Assembly (NCBI GenBank): GCA_032988165.1
Contig: JANTQF010000337.1
Coordinates: 1 to 38,239, forward strand
DNA length: 38,239 bases
DNA from: Emmonsiellopsis sp. PD_33
Taxonomy: Eukaryota > Ascomycota > Eurotiomycetes > Onygenales > Ajellomycetaceae
Reading direction: 5' to 3'
A program made the translations under genes and the position numbers. Below, in pieces: positions 18,559-28,590 of the stretch; position 1 is the first letter of the stretch; each line of letters opens with the position of its first letter. Under the pieces are notes generated by a model, which was not told the origin of the DNA, did not search any database, and worked only from the letters and a program-made list of their open reading frames with translations.

Positions 18559-19508
18559 GGGGGAGGGGTGAAGTGAAGTAGACGTCTATGTATAATATTT
18601 TTCGTTTGTTGGTGCTTTTTGAGTTTCGAGCAGGGCTCGGGGGCGTCGGCTCAATGAGGTATCAGTCTAAAATATATACCCCCAGAGACGTTTGAAAATA
18701 GGGGGTGGTACTTGGAATGATGGCACCGAAGATGTTCACGGAACATCGTCCCGAAATCAGATCTCGGAATATTTACCCATGATAACAAAACTCCTGTTTT
18801 ATGGTCAAATCGGCGTAATTCTAAAACCAGGAAACGGCTCATTATAACCTCTATTGCCTATCTTGACACCTAATCCCCATACATAATTCTATGTCCCCGA
18901 AACACCATCGCTTAAACGCTAAATAAACGCCCGAAAAAGAACAAAAAAAAGGTCTCAAAGTAATAAGGAGATCATAGGGGACGGTGGTGTGATTTGACGT
19001 TTTGTCTAAAAGCCTCTCACAAATCTCTCGAATAGTCTTCAGAGAGAGGGGGGGTTTATACCGTAACGATGATATATTTGTGGGTTAAGGGGCGGTTTCC
19101 TAACTGTAAAGCCATATTGTCAGGTCAGTGAGCGCTTCAAGGCACAGCAGATCAAAAGAAACAGTACAGAGCTTAGGCAATACTGTTGTGAGACATCAAA
19201 ACGCGTCATCTCATCGGGTCAAATTGTCCGTTCTCTGTCATATAAAGCAGTAGGTTGCCAGCTCTCTTCGTCCCAAAACGAACACGAAGTAAATGACCTG
19301 CTGGCTAAGGGGGAAATGCTCATAGCAGGTAGATAAGGATGGGGAATTGCGCACAGCGGCCAGACCAACACCGGTGAGTGTTCATGTTGAGTATCCAGAT
19401 AATGTAATTTTGGAGCCTCCGATCAGCTAAACTGGCCATAAAGCACTGGAGAAAAGGAGTCATAGGCAGTCCACAACCTTATCTAATGGTGCACTAGTAC
19501 TGTTCAAA
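18559..19508. other. Intergenic, convergent 3' flanks
   Basis: 950 bp between the ends of the thioesterase and F-box genes. No open frame with family features and no repeat or RNA gene that I can recognise. Confidence 0.5.
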
Positions 19509-20666
19509 TCAACAAGGTCCTCTTGGACCCTGTAAAATCCAGGTACGATTATCCAACTGATCCATGCTCTTCTTATAACTTTCAGTAAGCAGACATGACT
19601 TGTTTTTCCAAGTTAATGACTCCAGCGACAAGCCTGGTTCTCTCTCAAAAAGGGAACGGGTATCTCCCACGGATTTTCCGGCAAGTAATTGTTCAGTTTG
19701 CTCGGGATAAAAGTGTCCGCTCCATTCGGCGTCGGTCGGGCGCAATCCCGGTCCAAGGTCAACCCATTTGGTAATAACCAGGGCAAGTCCTGCATCTCCA
19801 TAATTCCTGACCTCGATTTGATATTCCACGCCGCAGCGACAACGATGAACCTCTGGGTCCATGTGTATTCCGTTATCGTTTGTTCGAGGGCCCTCTAAAG
19901 CAGCCGCAAACAACTGGGGAATGTAAGAGCGGTGGGAATACATCGTGATGTGGGTACATATGAATATAAAATAAATCTTTGAAAGAAACTCGTCGGGGGT
20001 GGCGGCATTGAGCAGTGCCCAATTCTGGAACCGCATGCACAGGCTTGGTCCTTGACAGATCCGACCCTCTATCGACAATAAAGTTGTGACCGAGCTCATC
20101 GCGGAAACTTCGACTTGAGTATATGACAGAGACTCGGTTGATAGGCCGTGTGGTGGTCCATTATAATATCTTTTCATAGCCAGCTGCAAGTGAAAGAAGT
20201 CGAAGTGGTACCAGCACGACACCTCATGCACACACACCAGATCCAAAAGATTGTATCTCACGGTTATTTCTCCAGTGTGCCGGGCAGGGTGTTTGTAGAG
20301 TAGGTACGCGGGTCCCGGTGGCGGCATATCTTTGCACGAATGGATAACGGAGCAAAAGTGGCAGAAGAAGTGAAACGGGAGGTCGGACGTGAGCCTCGTG
20401 AGAAAGAGCTCTCGAAGTCCGGAATCCAAGGCTGTCCACGATTGGGTCCCGGGCACACGGAGGAAGTGGTGGTTGCAAAGCGTTAAGCAGGCGGCATCAG
20501 CTGGCGAGACATAGTCTAGAATCATAAGGACAAGCTCTGTTGGTAAGTCTGTGAGCTTTGTCGGCTTTGGGCCACTTTCAGTTTCTTTTATGCTGCCCTC
20601 GCTGCCCTCACTGCCCTCGCTGCCCGCGCTGCCGAAGCGGGTAAGAAGGCGAGTGATAAAATTCAT
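19509..20666 (-). CDS. F-box domain protein
   Basis: Single exon of 385 residues, starting at the ATG of MNFITRLLTRFG; the longer frame begins with TTG. A short Gly-Ser-Glu repeat (SEGSEGSEGS, about 16-25) precedes the F-box at about 38-75 (KLTDLPTELVLMILDYVSPADAACLTLCN). The rest is a cysteine- and aromatic-rich region of unknown fold typical of fungal F-box proteins, including CxxC-like pairs (FCHFCSV, CRCG). F-box proteins bind Skp1 and recruit substrates to SCF ubiquitin ligases; the substrate is unknown. COP9 signalosome subunit 5, which regulates SCF, is also in the window at 31666, but not adjacent, so no link is implied. Confidence 0.8.
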   Translation of the reverse strand: MNFITRLLTRFGSAGSEGSEGSEGSIKETESGPKPTKLTDLPTELVLMILDYVSPADAACLTLCNHHFLRVPGTQSWTALDSGLRELFLTRLTSDLPFHFFCHFCSVIHSCKDMPPPGPAYLLYKHPARHTGEITVRYNLLDLVCVHEVSCWYHFDFFHLQLAMKRYYNGPPHGLSTESLSYTQVEVSAMSSVTTLLSIEGRICQGPSLCMRFQNWALLNAATPDEFLSKIYFIFICTHITMYSHRSYIPQLFAAALEGPRTNDNGIHMDPEVHRCRCGVEYQIEVRNYGDAGLALVITKWVDLGPGLRPTDAEWSGHFYPEQTEQLLAGKSVGDTRSLFEREPGLSLESLTWKNKSCLLTESYKKSMDQLDNRTWILQGPRGPC

Positions 20667-20828
20667 CGTCCGATGAGGATGGGGATGAGCCCGTACTGAA
20701 GAGCGGGGGAAAAACGAGACACAGAACAAAAAGCCATTGACATTGATTCAGCGGGTCGAAAGATTTCGATATCGAGAGACGGAGGAAGTTGGCGGAATGG
20801 CGGGATGACATAATCGTGGCTCCTCGGC

Positions 20829-20878
20829 CTAGTCCCATTATGGACTAGTCAGTCTTGACTCGACACGTGATATATATC
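20829..20878 (-). promoter_or_regulatory. Promoter of the F-box gene: dyad, E-box and TATA-like stretch
   Basis: CTAGTCC/GGACTAG arms (20829-20835 and 20842-20848) form a dyad around CATTAT. CACGTG is at 20864-20869 and a TATATATC-type stretch immediately distal. All lie 160-210 bp upstream of the start codon. The decamer CACGTGATAT recurs at 31481-31490. Confidence 0.4.
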
Positions 20879-20879
20879 C

Positions 20880-21834
20880 CGTTGCAAATAAATTTCCTCA
20901 ACGAATCCAACCACAAACTTGAATCTTTGGCTTCATCTTTTTATTTCTATTTTATGTTTTTCTGATAACTAGTCTATGAGGCTCCGGTATACTTTTCCAT
21001 TTTCCATTTCATCTTTACCGGTCTTATTAATTGGATTGGATTGAAAAATAGGTCAACCACTCTTTGCTGAACAGATGGCCAGCCGCAAAGCTGCAAATGG
21101 TTCCGTAGATCTGTGGATTTGCGCTCCCAGAGCCTTGTGCCAGCCGTCCGGAGCGTGTTTGCAGATCACAAGAATATTTTCAGATCCTTCTTCATTATTG
21201 GCCCCACGGAGAACTCAGGTCAGGAGAATGCTTTTCTGTCACATTTCATCACCATGTTTTTTTTTAGAAATCTGCACCTCTTCAGCCTGACCCAAACATT
21301 TCTTTTCGAGAAATCTACCAAGCTGTTGTCATAAAAATAGCAGGCTGCGGAGAACATGCCCCGTTCCACAAGGCTATCAGCCAGAAAGCACATTGAGGAT
21401 TAAGGGCTCCCAGTTAAATGCCACCTCTATGAGGAATAATCAAGGCAAAAGCCTCCATTGGCAGATGTGTCAACCTATACCTTGGACCCAATGCCCAGCA
21501 ACATGCATACGCTTTCAGACTGGACCCTTTGAGTTTACCAAATAAAGGAAATGGTGCCGTCTGGGTGTATGTATGAGCAACATATTTTTTCAGCTGTTGC
21601 TCCGTCTATCACATTCTGCTGGAGACACCTGGTACCTGACCGTCATGAGGCGCACAAAGTCACGATATGATTCGATATTAACGATGAGAGTTACTCTCGA
21701 AACCTCCGCCACCCAATTACTTCATCGTATATGCACGGGATGGCTGAATATACTTGCAGCAAGGCTGTATCTGGAGAAATCCTCCGCCCTAGGCCTCAGG
21801 CGAACGAAGGACCAAACAGAGGGAAAAAAAAAAC
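20880..21834. other. Intergenic, upstream of the secreted protein gene
   Basis: No supported gene. Frames at 21075-21334 (about 70 codons, plus) and 21573-21947 (124 codons, plus) have no recognisable motifs. The second overlaps the promoter and start of the secreted-protein gene and is rejected. Confidence 0.4.
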
Positions 21835-21842
21835 TATATAAA
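21835..21842 (+). promoter_or_regulatory. TATA box of the secreted-protein gene
   Basis: TATATAAA, preceded by an A-run, about 140 bp upstream of the ATG at 21981. A canonical TATA box at this distance suggests a regulated, possibly highly inducible gene. Confidence 0.6.
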
Positions 21843-21980
21843 GAGGGAAGAATCCATGTCAAGGGAGTTCGACCAAGCACACAATCTCTCGAACCATCAG
21901 TCTCAAGACCATCAGACAACCCGCCCACCTATCTCTCTCCTCAATAAACGCTACCACGACGTGAACCACTTCTTCCCAAC

Positions 21981-22529
21981 ATGGTCTCAGTCAAAGCTCT
22001 CGTTGCCTTCATGGCCGCCAGCATCATCTCCGTCACTGCTTCTCCCATGCCAGTGGCCGGCAGCAACTCCCTCGCTGCTCGCGCTGCAGCGGAAATCTTC
22101 ATGTGTGAGCATGACGAGTGGAATGGCGCGTGCACTACCGATAGTGTGCCGCTAGACACCTGCAGTAAGAGACAATCCATTTCCTAGTCCCCCCTACCGG
22201 TCTCACGAATAAAGCCAAAGAGTGAATAAACACTTATCCATACATGAACAGAAAACGTCCCTGCTGGCTGGAGCAACCGCATCACCTCGATCCGCAATGT
22301 CAGCAAAGATATTAGCAAATGTACCTGGTACCTGTAAGTTCATGAGTTTTCTTATTCTCGATCCTGCAATGTGTGTGGAGTAATATGCTGACCTTTCCCT
22401 TTTCCCCCATCCAACAGTAACGATAACTGTGGAGGCGAAGGCTATGATAACCAGGTGGATGCCGACTTGGCTGATGGGGATGGGAAATTCAGCGACTCTA
22501 TCAACAGCTACTCATGCAAGGCTGACTGA
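21981..22529 (+). CDS. Small secreted cysteine-rich protein, beta/gamma-crystallin-like
   Basis: Three exons, 21981-22164, 22252-22333 and 22418-22529, give 125 residues. An N-terminal signal peptide (hydrophobic to about residue 20, VTA then SPMP) is clear. The mature part has six cysteines in the order MC, GAC, DTC, KC, NC, SC, enough for three disulfides. The pattern C-EHDEWNGAC, then GWSNRITSI, then CTWYLNDNCGG resembles small secreted fungal proteins with a beta/gamma-crystallin-like fold; NRITS is close to the N/D-x-x-S/T-S calcium motif. The function of such proteins (wall, calcium, killer-like or effector) is unknown, and I do not assign one. Confidence 0.75.
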
Positions 22530-22972
22530 ATTGGCGCCATCGGCCAACCTCCAGATAGCCGTGAGGTTCGAACCGGTGATACATATGGTAGAGATGCAGA
22601 GGTGGCGTTTTATTTTTGTGTTTACAGTTTGCACTGAGATGGGCTACTGGTGAAGATATGATTTTGGAGATTATTATTCAAGCTAAAGAATCCAATTAAT
22701 TGAATATTTTCTATCAAAGACCCCCGGTATATGGGCGGGAGCACATAGTTCTCAATGCAATATTAGATGCGCGATCCCCACCCTTCATAGATCGCGCGAA
22801 CTCAGGGCGGCATCGCCTGCCAGAACACGGAGGGAAGTCGACAGGGTGAGCGCAATGTTGCTTCTTCGTCGGTAAATGTATACAACGTAACTGTAAAGGA
22901 AAAAGTTTAAAGCTAAAAAAAAAGTCATGTAAAAGAGGATCAGGCTAAATATGCTAGCAGCCCTCTCTCCCC
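22530..22972. other. Intergenic, convergent 3' flanks
   Basis: 443 bp between the secreted-protein gene and the DnaJ gene. I see nothing beyond AT-rich 3' UTR-like sequence. Confidence 0.5.
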
Positions 22973-24587
22973 TCACTGCGTCGTACACTGTGGCCGTCCA
23001 TCATCCTCATCATCCTCGTCTTCCCACATGCCGCCCGCCTGCCCACCATTAGCCCCGAATTCCTCCAGATTTCCCTCCGGATCGTACTCGACATCATCTA
23101 CCGTATCGGCCTGAATAGCGGGGCCGGCCTTGGGAAGGATTTCTTGCAGTTTGGCCAGTGTAGCCGGGTCTGAAAGGAATCCGTCCTCGGGGAATTTTAT
23201 CTGGACAGTCAGGTACAGGTCTCCCTTCGCGTCGCTCTTCTTGAAAGGCATGCCTTCGCCTGCGACTTTGAGGACTTGGTTGGGTCTCAGCACAGCGCCC
23301 GGGGTCTTGGGGTGGGTGATTTCAATTCCTCGGCCGTCGAGGTGTTTCAGCACTACGCGGGAGAATCCGCAGAGTGCTTCTGCGAGTGTCACTTCGATCT
23401 CCGCCATCAGGTCAGCGCCAGCGCGTCGGAATGTGTCATGCTCGATCTCCTCTAGGTGGAATATGATATCGCCTGGTTCTGTGTTTGGGAATTGGTCTCC
23501 CTCCGCCTCGAGCACAATTTTATCTCCTTGTCTACAAAACGGTTAGTAGCTGGAATGTGAATGTGCGGGAAGATGACGAGGGGAGGGGGTGAGTTAGACG
23601 TACTTCGCGCCTCGGGGAATGTATATCTCGAGCATCTTGCGTTCTTCGGTGACCTGCTTTCCCTTGCACTTCTTGCACTTGTCCTTGGGCTGGAAAAAGC
23701 TTCCCGCCCCGCTACACACATTACACTCCGCCATAGTCTTGGTGACCATTCCAGGGCCGATTTGGACCAAAGTCTCCCGGTAACCTAGGATCAAACACCC
23801 GTTAGTGATGAAACCTCCGATACGGGCAGTCTGGGAGTCCCTCACCCTGTCCCCCGCAGGGCGAACATTGATTCGCGGTAGCCTTCTCCTTGCCTCCCTT
23901 GCCCTTACAAAGACTGCAAATGATATTCTTCGTGCTCGAGAACTTGACGGTCCGGCCCTTGTACAAGTCCTCTAAGCTGACGGAATACTGCTGCTCCTCG
24001 TTCTGTCCCTTCTTCGGTCTACTGGGTCCCCCTGCGCCGGGGAATCCACCCATTCCACCGCCGCCCATACCCATACCGAACATGGACGAAAGGAGGTCAT
24101 CGAGGTCGGGCTGGCCTTGCATGCCGGGTCGCCCCGAGCCATCAAACGCGGACATTCCATGGGTATCGTAGATGTGTCGTTTCTCATCGTCGTAGAGGAT
24201 ATCGTAAGCCTGGCTGACCGCCTTGAACCGCACCTCGGCGCCTTCTCGTTCTTCGGGGGCAACTTTATCTGGGTGGTGTGCGAGAGCAGCCTGTTAGAAG
24301 CCGATAGTGTTAGCTATAGGTTGCTGGTATATTAACTGCAGTATAGGGAATTCCCGGGCAGTCCGTACCTTGCGATAAGCCTTCCGTACCTCCTCCTTGG
24401 TAGCGGATTTGTCGATGTTCAATACATCTAGTGATAGTCAGTTTTCAGCTCTATTCGAGACCAGAGACTGGAGGCTTACTGTATAAATCTGTCTCCCCGT
24501 CGGCGAAATCCACTACGATGCTGAGTTAGCAGGACTGTTTCTGGCGGGCTGGGGGGGGGGTGCAAGGACAGAGCCGGGCAACATACT
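22973..24587 (-). CDS. Class A DnaJ/Hsp40 co-chaperone with farnesylation motif (Ydj1/Xdj1 type)
   Basis: Exons 24587 (A only), 24512-24480, 24427-24369, 24290-23846, 23784-23604 and 23531-22973 give 425 residues. J domain at 9-75 with HPD at 37-39; Gly/Met-rich region (GMGMGGGGMGG); four zinc repeats (CSLCKGKG, CSPCGGQG, CNVCSGAG, CKKCKGKQ); substrate-binding C-terminal domains; acidic tail ending QCTTQ, a CaaX box. It activates Hsp70 ATPase and delivers clients; farnesylation would place it on ER or mitochondrial membranes. No in-frame ATG exists in exon 2 or just upstream. The best model has the start codon split by an intron, A at 24587 and TG at 24512-24511. Divergent from the glutamyl-tRNA synthetase gene. 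Confidence 0.88.
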
Positions 24588-24976
24588 CTTGAAACGCGGG
24601 AACAGGACTCTTCTGCGGGTATGTCGGAGTGAGAGGGATAGATAAACGAGCGGCTTCCGTAGCGACTAGACGGACAGGAGACGTCTATTTCTATGCGAGA
24701 TGGGGGTGTTGGATGTTGCGTTGGGTTGGGGTAAATATTCACGTCTCCCGAAAAATAAAAATATAAAACTAAAAATCAGAGTTTTAGCAACATCAACCAG
24801 CCAAACGCCCGCCCGCCAAAGCACCCAACACCAGCCTCTGTGGCAACCAGAGCACGCGGGACTCCAAAACAAAGCCGGGAACACATAACAGGACCGTTCT
24901 TTATTTATTCCCGCTGATGAGTTGACGTTGCGCCCATCCCCGCCGCCGCTCGTCCTAGGGTCACCGCCGCCGGACA
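24588..24976. promoter_or_regulatory. Shared divergent promoter, DnaJ / mitochondrial GluRS
   Basis: 389 bp between the start codons. I looked for heat-shock elements (alternating GAA/TTC pentamers) and found no clean array. No TATA box is evident in either direction, as is common for housekeeping genes. Confidence 0.45.
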
Positions 24977-27234
24977 ATGAGACCCCCATACCGCCCGCTG
25001 CTCGCCAGAGCGCATTGCGCCTCTTGTTGCGCTCGATTCTCTACCACCGCTGCCCGTCGCGCGCGGAAGCAGCCCAGACAGCTGCCAGACTCGCCGGCGC
25101 GTACTCGTTTCGCCCCGTCGCCCACCGGCTATCTCCATCTCGGCTCCCTGCGCACGGCACTGTTCAGCTATCTCCTCGCCAAGCGAACGGGCGGGCAATT
25201 CCTTTTGCGCGTTGAGGATACGGATCAGGTTGGTTCCCGGGAACTGCCCTGGAGGGAGGGCTCTTAGGTTGATGCGTGTGCTGATTGTCGAAGAAAAGAA
25301 CAGTCCCCGGCGCTGAAGCGCGGCTATGTGAGGATTTACAGTGGGCTGGCCTGCAATGGGATGAGGGTATGGCTATAGCTGAATGCGGAGATGAGAAATT
25401 GGGATGCTGACGGTGGCTCATAGGTCCGATTGTGGGTGGCCCGTACGGCCCTTACAGACAGGTATATCACCTTGATGAGGAGCTATGGCAAAGACAAGAA
25501 TCTAAATGTTGGATGGGTCTAGTCCGAACGAACCGCCCTGAACATATACACGAACGAAATCCACAAACTCATTTCCTCAGGACATGCATACCGATGCTTC
25601 TGCTCCCCGGAACGCCTGGATACCCTGGCCAGACACCGCAACGAGTTGGGACTCCCGCCCGGATACGACGGTACCTGCAAGGGAATATCTGCGGAGGAGT
25701 CAGAAGAGCGCGCGCATAACGGGGAACCCAATGTAGTCCGTCTACGTGTAACCGGGCCGTACCCCATGTTTAACGATCTCGTGTTTGGGAAAACTGGCCA
25801 GAACCAGAACCCAGGCGCGGCGCAGAAGGGTGGACTCGTGAACCAGCTGAGCGATCCTATTCTACTCAAGTCGGATGGATATCCTACCTACCACCTGGCC
25901 AACGTGGTTGATGACCATCATATGAAGATCACACATGTTATTCGGGGCACTGTAGGATCGCAGCTCTGTTCCGGTTTGGTCTTCCGTGGCTAACATAGTT
26001 ATACAGGAATGGATGTCCTCAACCCCTTTACACATGGCACTATATAACGCGTTTGGCTGGGAACCACCAGCCTTCGGACATGTCCCCCTCCTAATTGAAA
26101 AAAGCGGACAAAAGCTCAGTAAACGTAATGCAGATATCGATATCTCGTTTTTCAGAGATAAGCAGGAGGTATTCCCCGAAGCGCTGGCCAATTTCTCCGC
26201 CTTGCTAGGCTGGTCCCACCAGCAAAAGTCGGATATTTTCAGCTTGAAAGCGCTAGAGCAGATGGTAAGGCATCGTCACAACGTGCCCCAACGCACATAT
26301 CTCGCACCAAGTTACTGACACTTAGCTCTCTTAGTTTGACCTAAAACTGACCAAAGGAAACACGATCGTGGCCTTTGAGAAGCTATGGTTCCTACAAAGC
26401 GCCCATGCGCAACGATACGCAGCGGAAGGAGGCCCCGAATTCGAAGCCCTGGTCAATCGCATCGAGAAGGCCGTTAGAGAGAAGTATACAGAGGAACAAC
26501 TGTGCGTTCACCCACCCAGCCTACACGCAGGATATTTACTGACAGTCATTAGACCCCCCCTACCCACCAACCAAACCCTCCACGACCGCATTGCCTCCAT
26601 CCTCCGCGAAGGTGGCGCGCGCACCTACACAAACACCACAAAATTCCTCGAAGATAACAAGCCATTCTTCACCCGCTCACTAGACCGACCACCATACACA
26701 CCAGTAGCACCCTCGAAACCCAAATCCAAAACCACAGCAGTCGAACCCACAGCCCCTGAACCCACCACCCCAATAACAACCCTCCACACCACATGCGCCG
26801 CCCTCTCCCTCGTCCCCCCGGCCCACTGGACAACAGAAACCCACAAGGAAAACATCTCCTTCATCCTCGCCTCCGATACCACACCAACCACCACCACCAC
26901 CTCACCACTACCACAATCCCAATCACAATCCCAATCCCAAAAACGCCTCCGCGCAGACTTATACCACTACCTCCGCTGGGCGCTCTCCGCCGGCAGCCCG
27001 GGCATCAGCATCCCGGCGACAATGGCGATTCTGGGACGGGACGAGTGTCTGCGTAGACTGGAGGAGGCGAGGAGTCTTACGAGGGATGAGGAGGGGGAGG
27101 GGGTTGTGAAGGCGAGGAGTCGGAGGATGCCGAGGAGGGGGGTTGATGGGGATGTTGGTGCTGGTAATGGTGCGGGTGGGAGTGCGAGTGGAGAGGGGAG
27201 GGAGTGGATGGGGTCGTTGGCGGGGGTGAGGTAG
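24977..27234 (+). CDS. MSE1: Mitochondrial glutamyl-tRNA synthetase
   Basis: Seven exons, 24977-25228, 25294-25366, 25424-25461, 25523-25951, 26007-26264, 26335-26501 and 26553-27234, give 632 residues. The N-terminus is rich in Arg/Ala and likely a mitochondrial presequence. Class I signatures: TRFAPSPTGYLHLGSLRTAL with HLGS (54-57) as the HIGH motif, RVEDTDQKRTVPGAE, and KLSKRNAD (about 300) as KMSKS. The enzyme charges mitochondrial tRNA with glutamate. The region beyond residue about 430 has Thr/Pro-rich and QSQSQSQSQ low complexity, then HYLRWALSAGSPG and LLGRD-like sequence, then a Gly/Arg-rich tail. The sixth intron (51 nt, 26502-26552) is in frame; if retained the protein has 649 residues. 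Confidence 0.92.
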
Positions 27235-28590
27235 GGAGGTAGGTATGTAGGTATGTAAGATAGGGAGGAGGGGAAGTGGGGAGGGGGAGGGGTTTGTTGG
27301 TAAGATAGATATAGATAGATAGAGTGAGTGAGTGTATAATATAGACGGGTATATTAGAAATATCTCAGACGACGAGTGACGATGGAGTAGATTCATGCAA
27401 TCTCAAGCAAACAAACCCCCTCCTGCATCTTTGCTTATTCCGCAATAGAACCCAACCAGCCTACACAAACACAAATTATTGAGCTTCAAATGTTCCTTGA
27501 ATTTAAATCGTTGACTCAAACAACGTTGAATTTTTATCTCCCCACTCTCTTGAAGAGCCCAGCGCGTCTGCCCCCAAAAAGATACACACGCAACCAGGAA
27601 ACAAGCGCAAGGAAGCACGTAAGTAGTATCAACAAGAACGCAAAAACCAGCAACAAAACAAAGGGGAGGGGGTAACTTAAAAAACTCAACAATAGGTACT
27701 CAGACACACGCACAAAGCCATACAAACAAAGACAAAATAAAATAAAAGATAAAGAGCTACAAGACATGCAACCAGATAAAAAACCAGAACAGTAAAAAGT
27801 AAATAGCCAAATTCAAGGGAAAAAAAAAGGCCGCAGAAATTCAAGTGCGGGCACTGATTGCAACTAAATACCAAAACACACTTTGCTCAAAACCAGAGGG
27901 GTAAAAGTAAACAAGTAGCCAACAAAAAAAAGAAGGAAAACCCGAAGACGAAGGAAAAACACGCATGCTATATTCAAACAATCGCACAAAAAACAAAATA
28001 GAAATCAAGAAGTGGCCGTTAGTAAGTTGCCAGGGGCTGGAAGAAGCCAGGTCGAAAAGAAGAAGGCTCATCAGGGGAAGGGAAGAGCAGGTAGACTGAA
28101 AGGTACGGAGAGCAGAGAAAACGTTTTTAAAAAAAATTAAGACACAAGTACGATTCATCAAACTCGTTGTCATCGAGATAGACAAAGTAGGGGAATATAG
28201 TAGCAAAAAAGGAATAAGGCTTGCTTCGCCAAAGGAATGACATAAAGACGAAAGGGAAACAGTAAGCGGTCATAGAAAGAAGGCACAAAAAAAATTCCGC
28301 GCTGAGAACCCAATCCACCGCCATCCACCAAGATTCCAGACCAAGTAGAGGAGGTATTATACAAGACGCTGAACCGTAACGGAAGCCGTGAGAGTGAGGG
28401 TGTTAGGGGAAACGGCAGTAAACTCATTTTCGTCAAGACATCGGAGTCATCAGTCAGTGAGTATTATAAAAAGACCGTTTATAAGCAACGACAGGGCTTC
28501 GTAACATCATCGTCTAGGGTTCCCAAACAAACGTGATCAAAACAGAAAGGAAGTTCGTTGGCAACGTCAAATATTGAGTGGTAGAGGGCG
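27235..28590. other. Intergenic, convergent 3' flanks, A-rich
   Basis: 1.36 kb between the ends of the GluRS and Ase1 genes. It contains AGAT and GAGT short tandem units at 27304-27332 and a long A-rich plus strand (27590-28300). No gene is supported; minus-strand frames here are poly-Phe/Leu artefacts of that composition. Confidence 0.5.

Noticed and set aside
22545..22575. GGTTCGAACC resembling a tRNA T-arm/B box
   Set aside because: No matching A box, acceptor stem or anticodon arm can be drawn around it, and it lies just after the stop codon of the secreted-protein gene.
27590..28300. Minus-strand frames rich in Phe and Leu suggesting membrane proteins
   Set aside because: They arise from an A-rich plus strand in a 3' flanking region; no conserved pattern or plausible gene structure.
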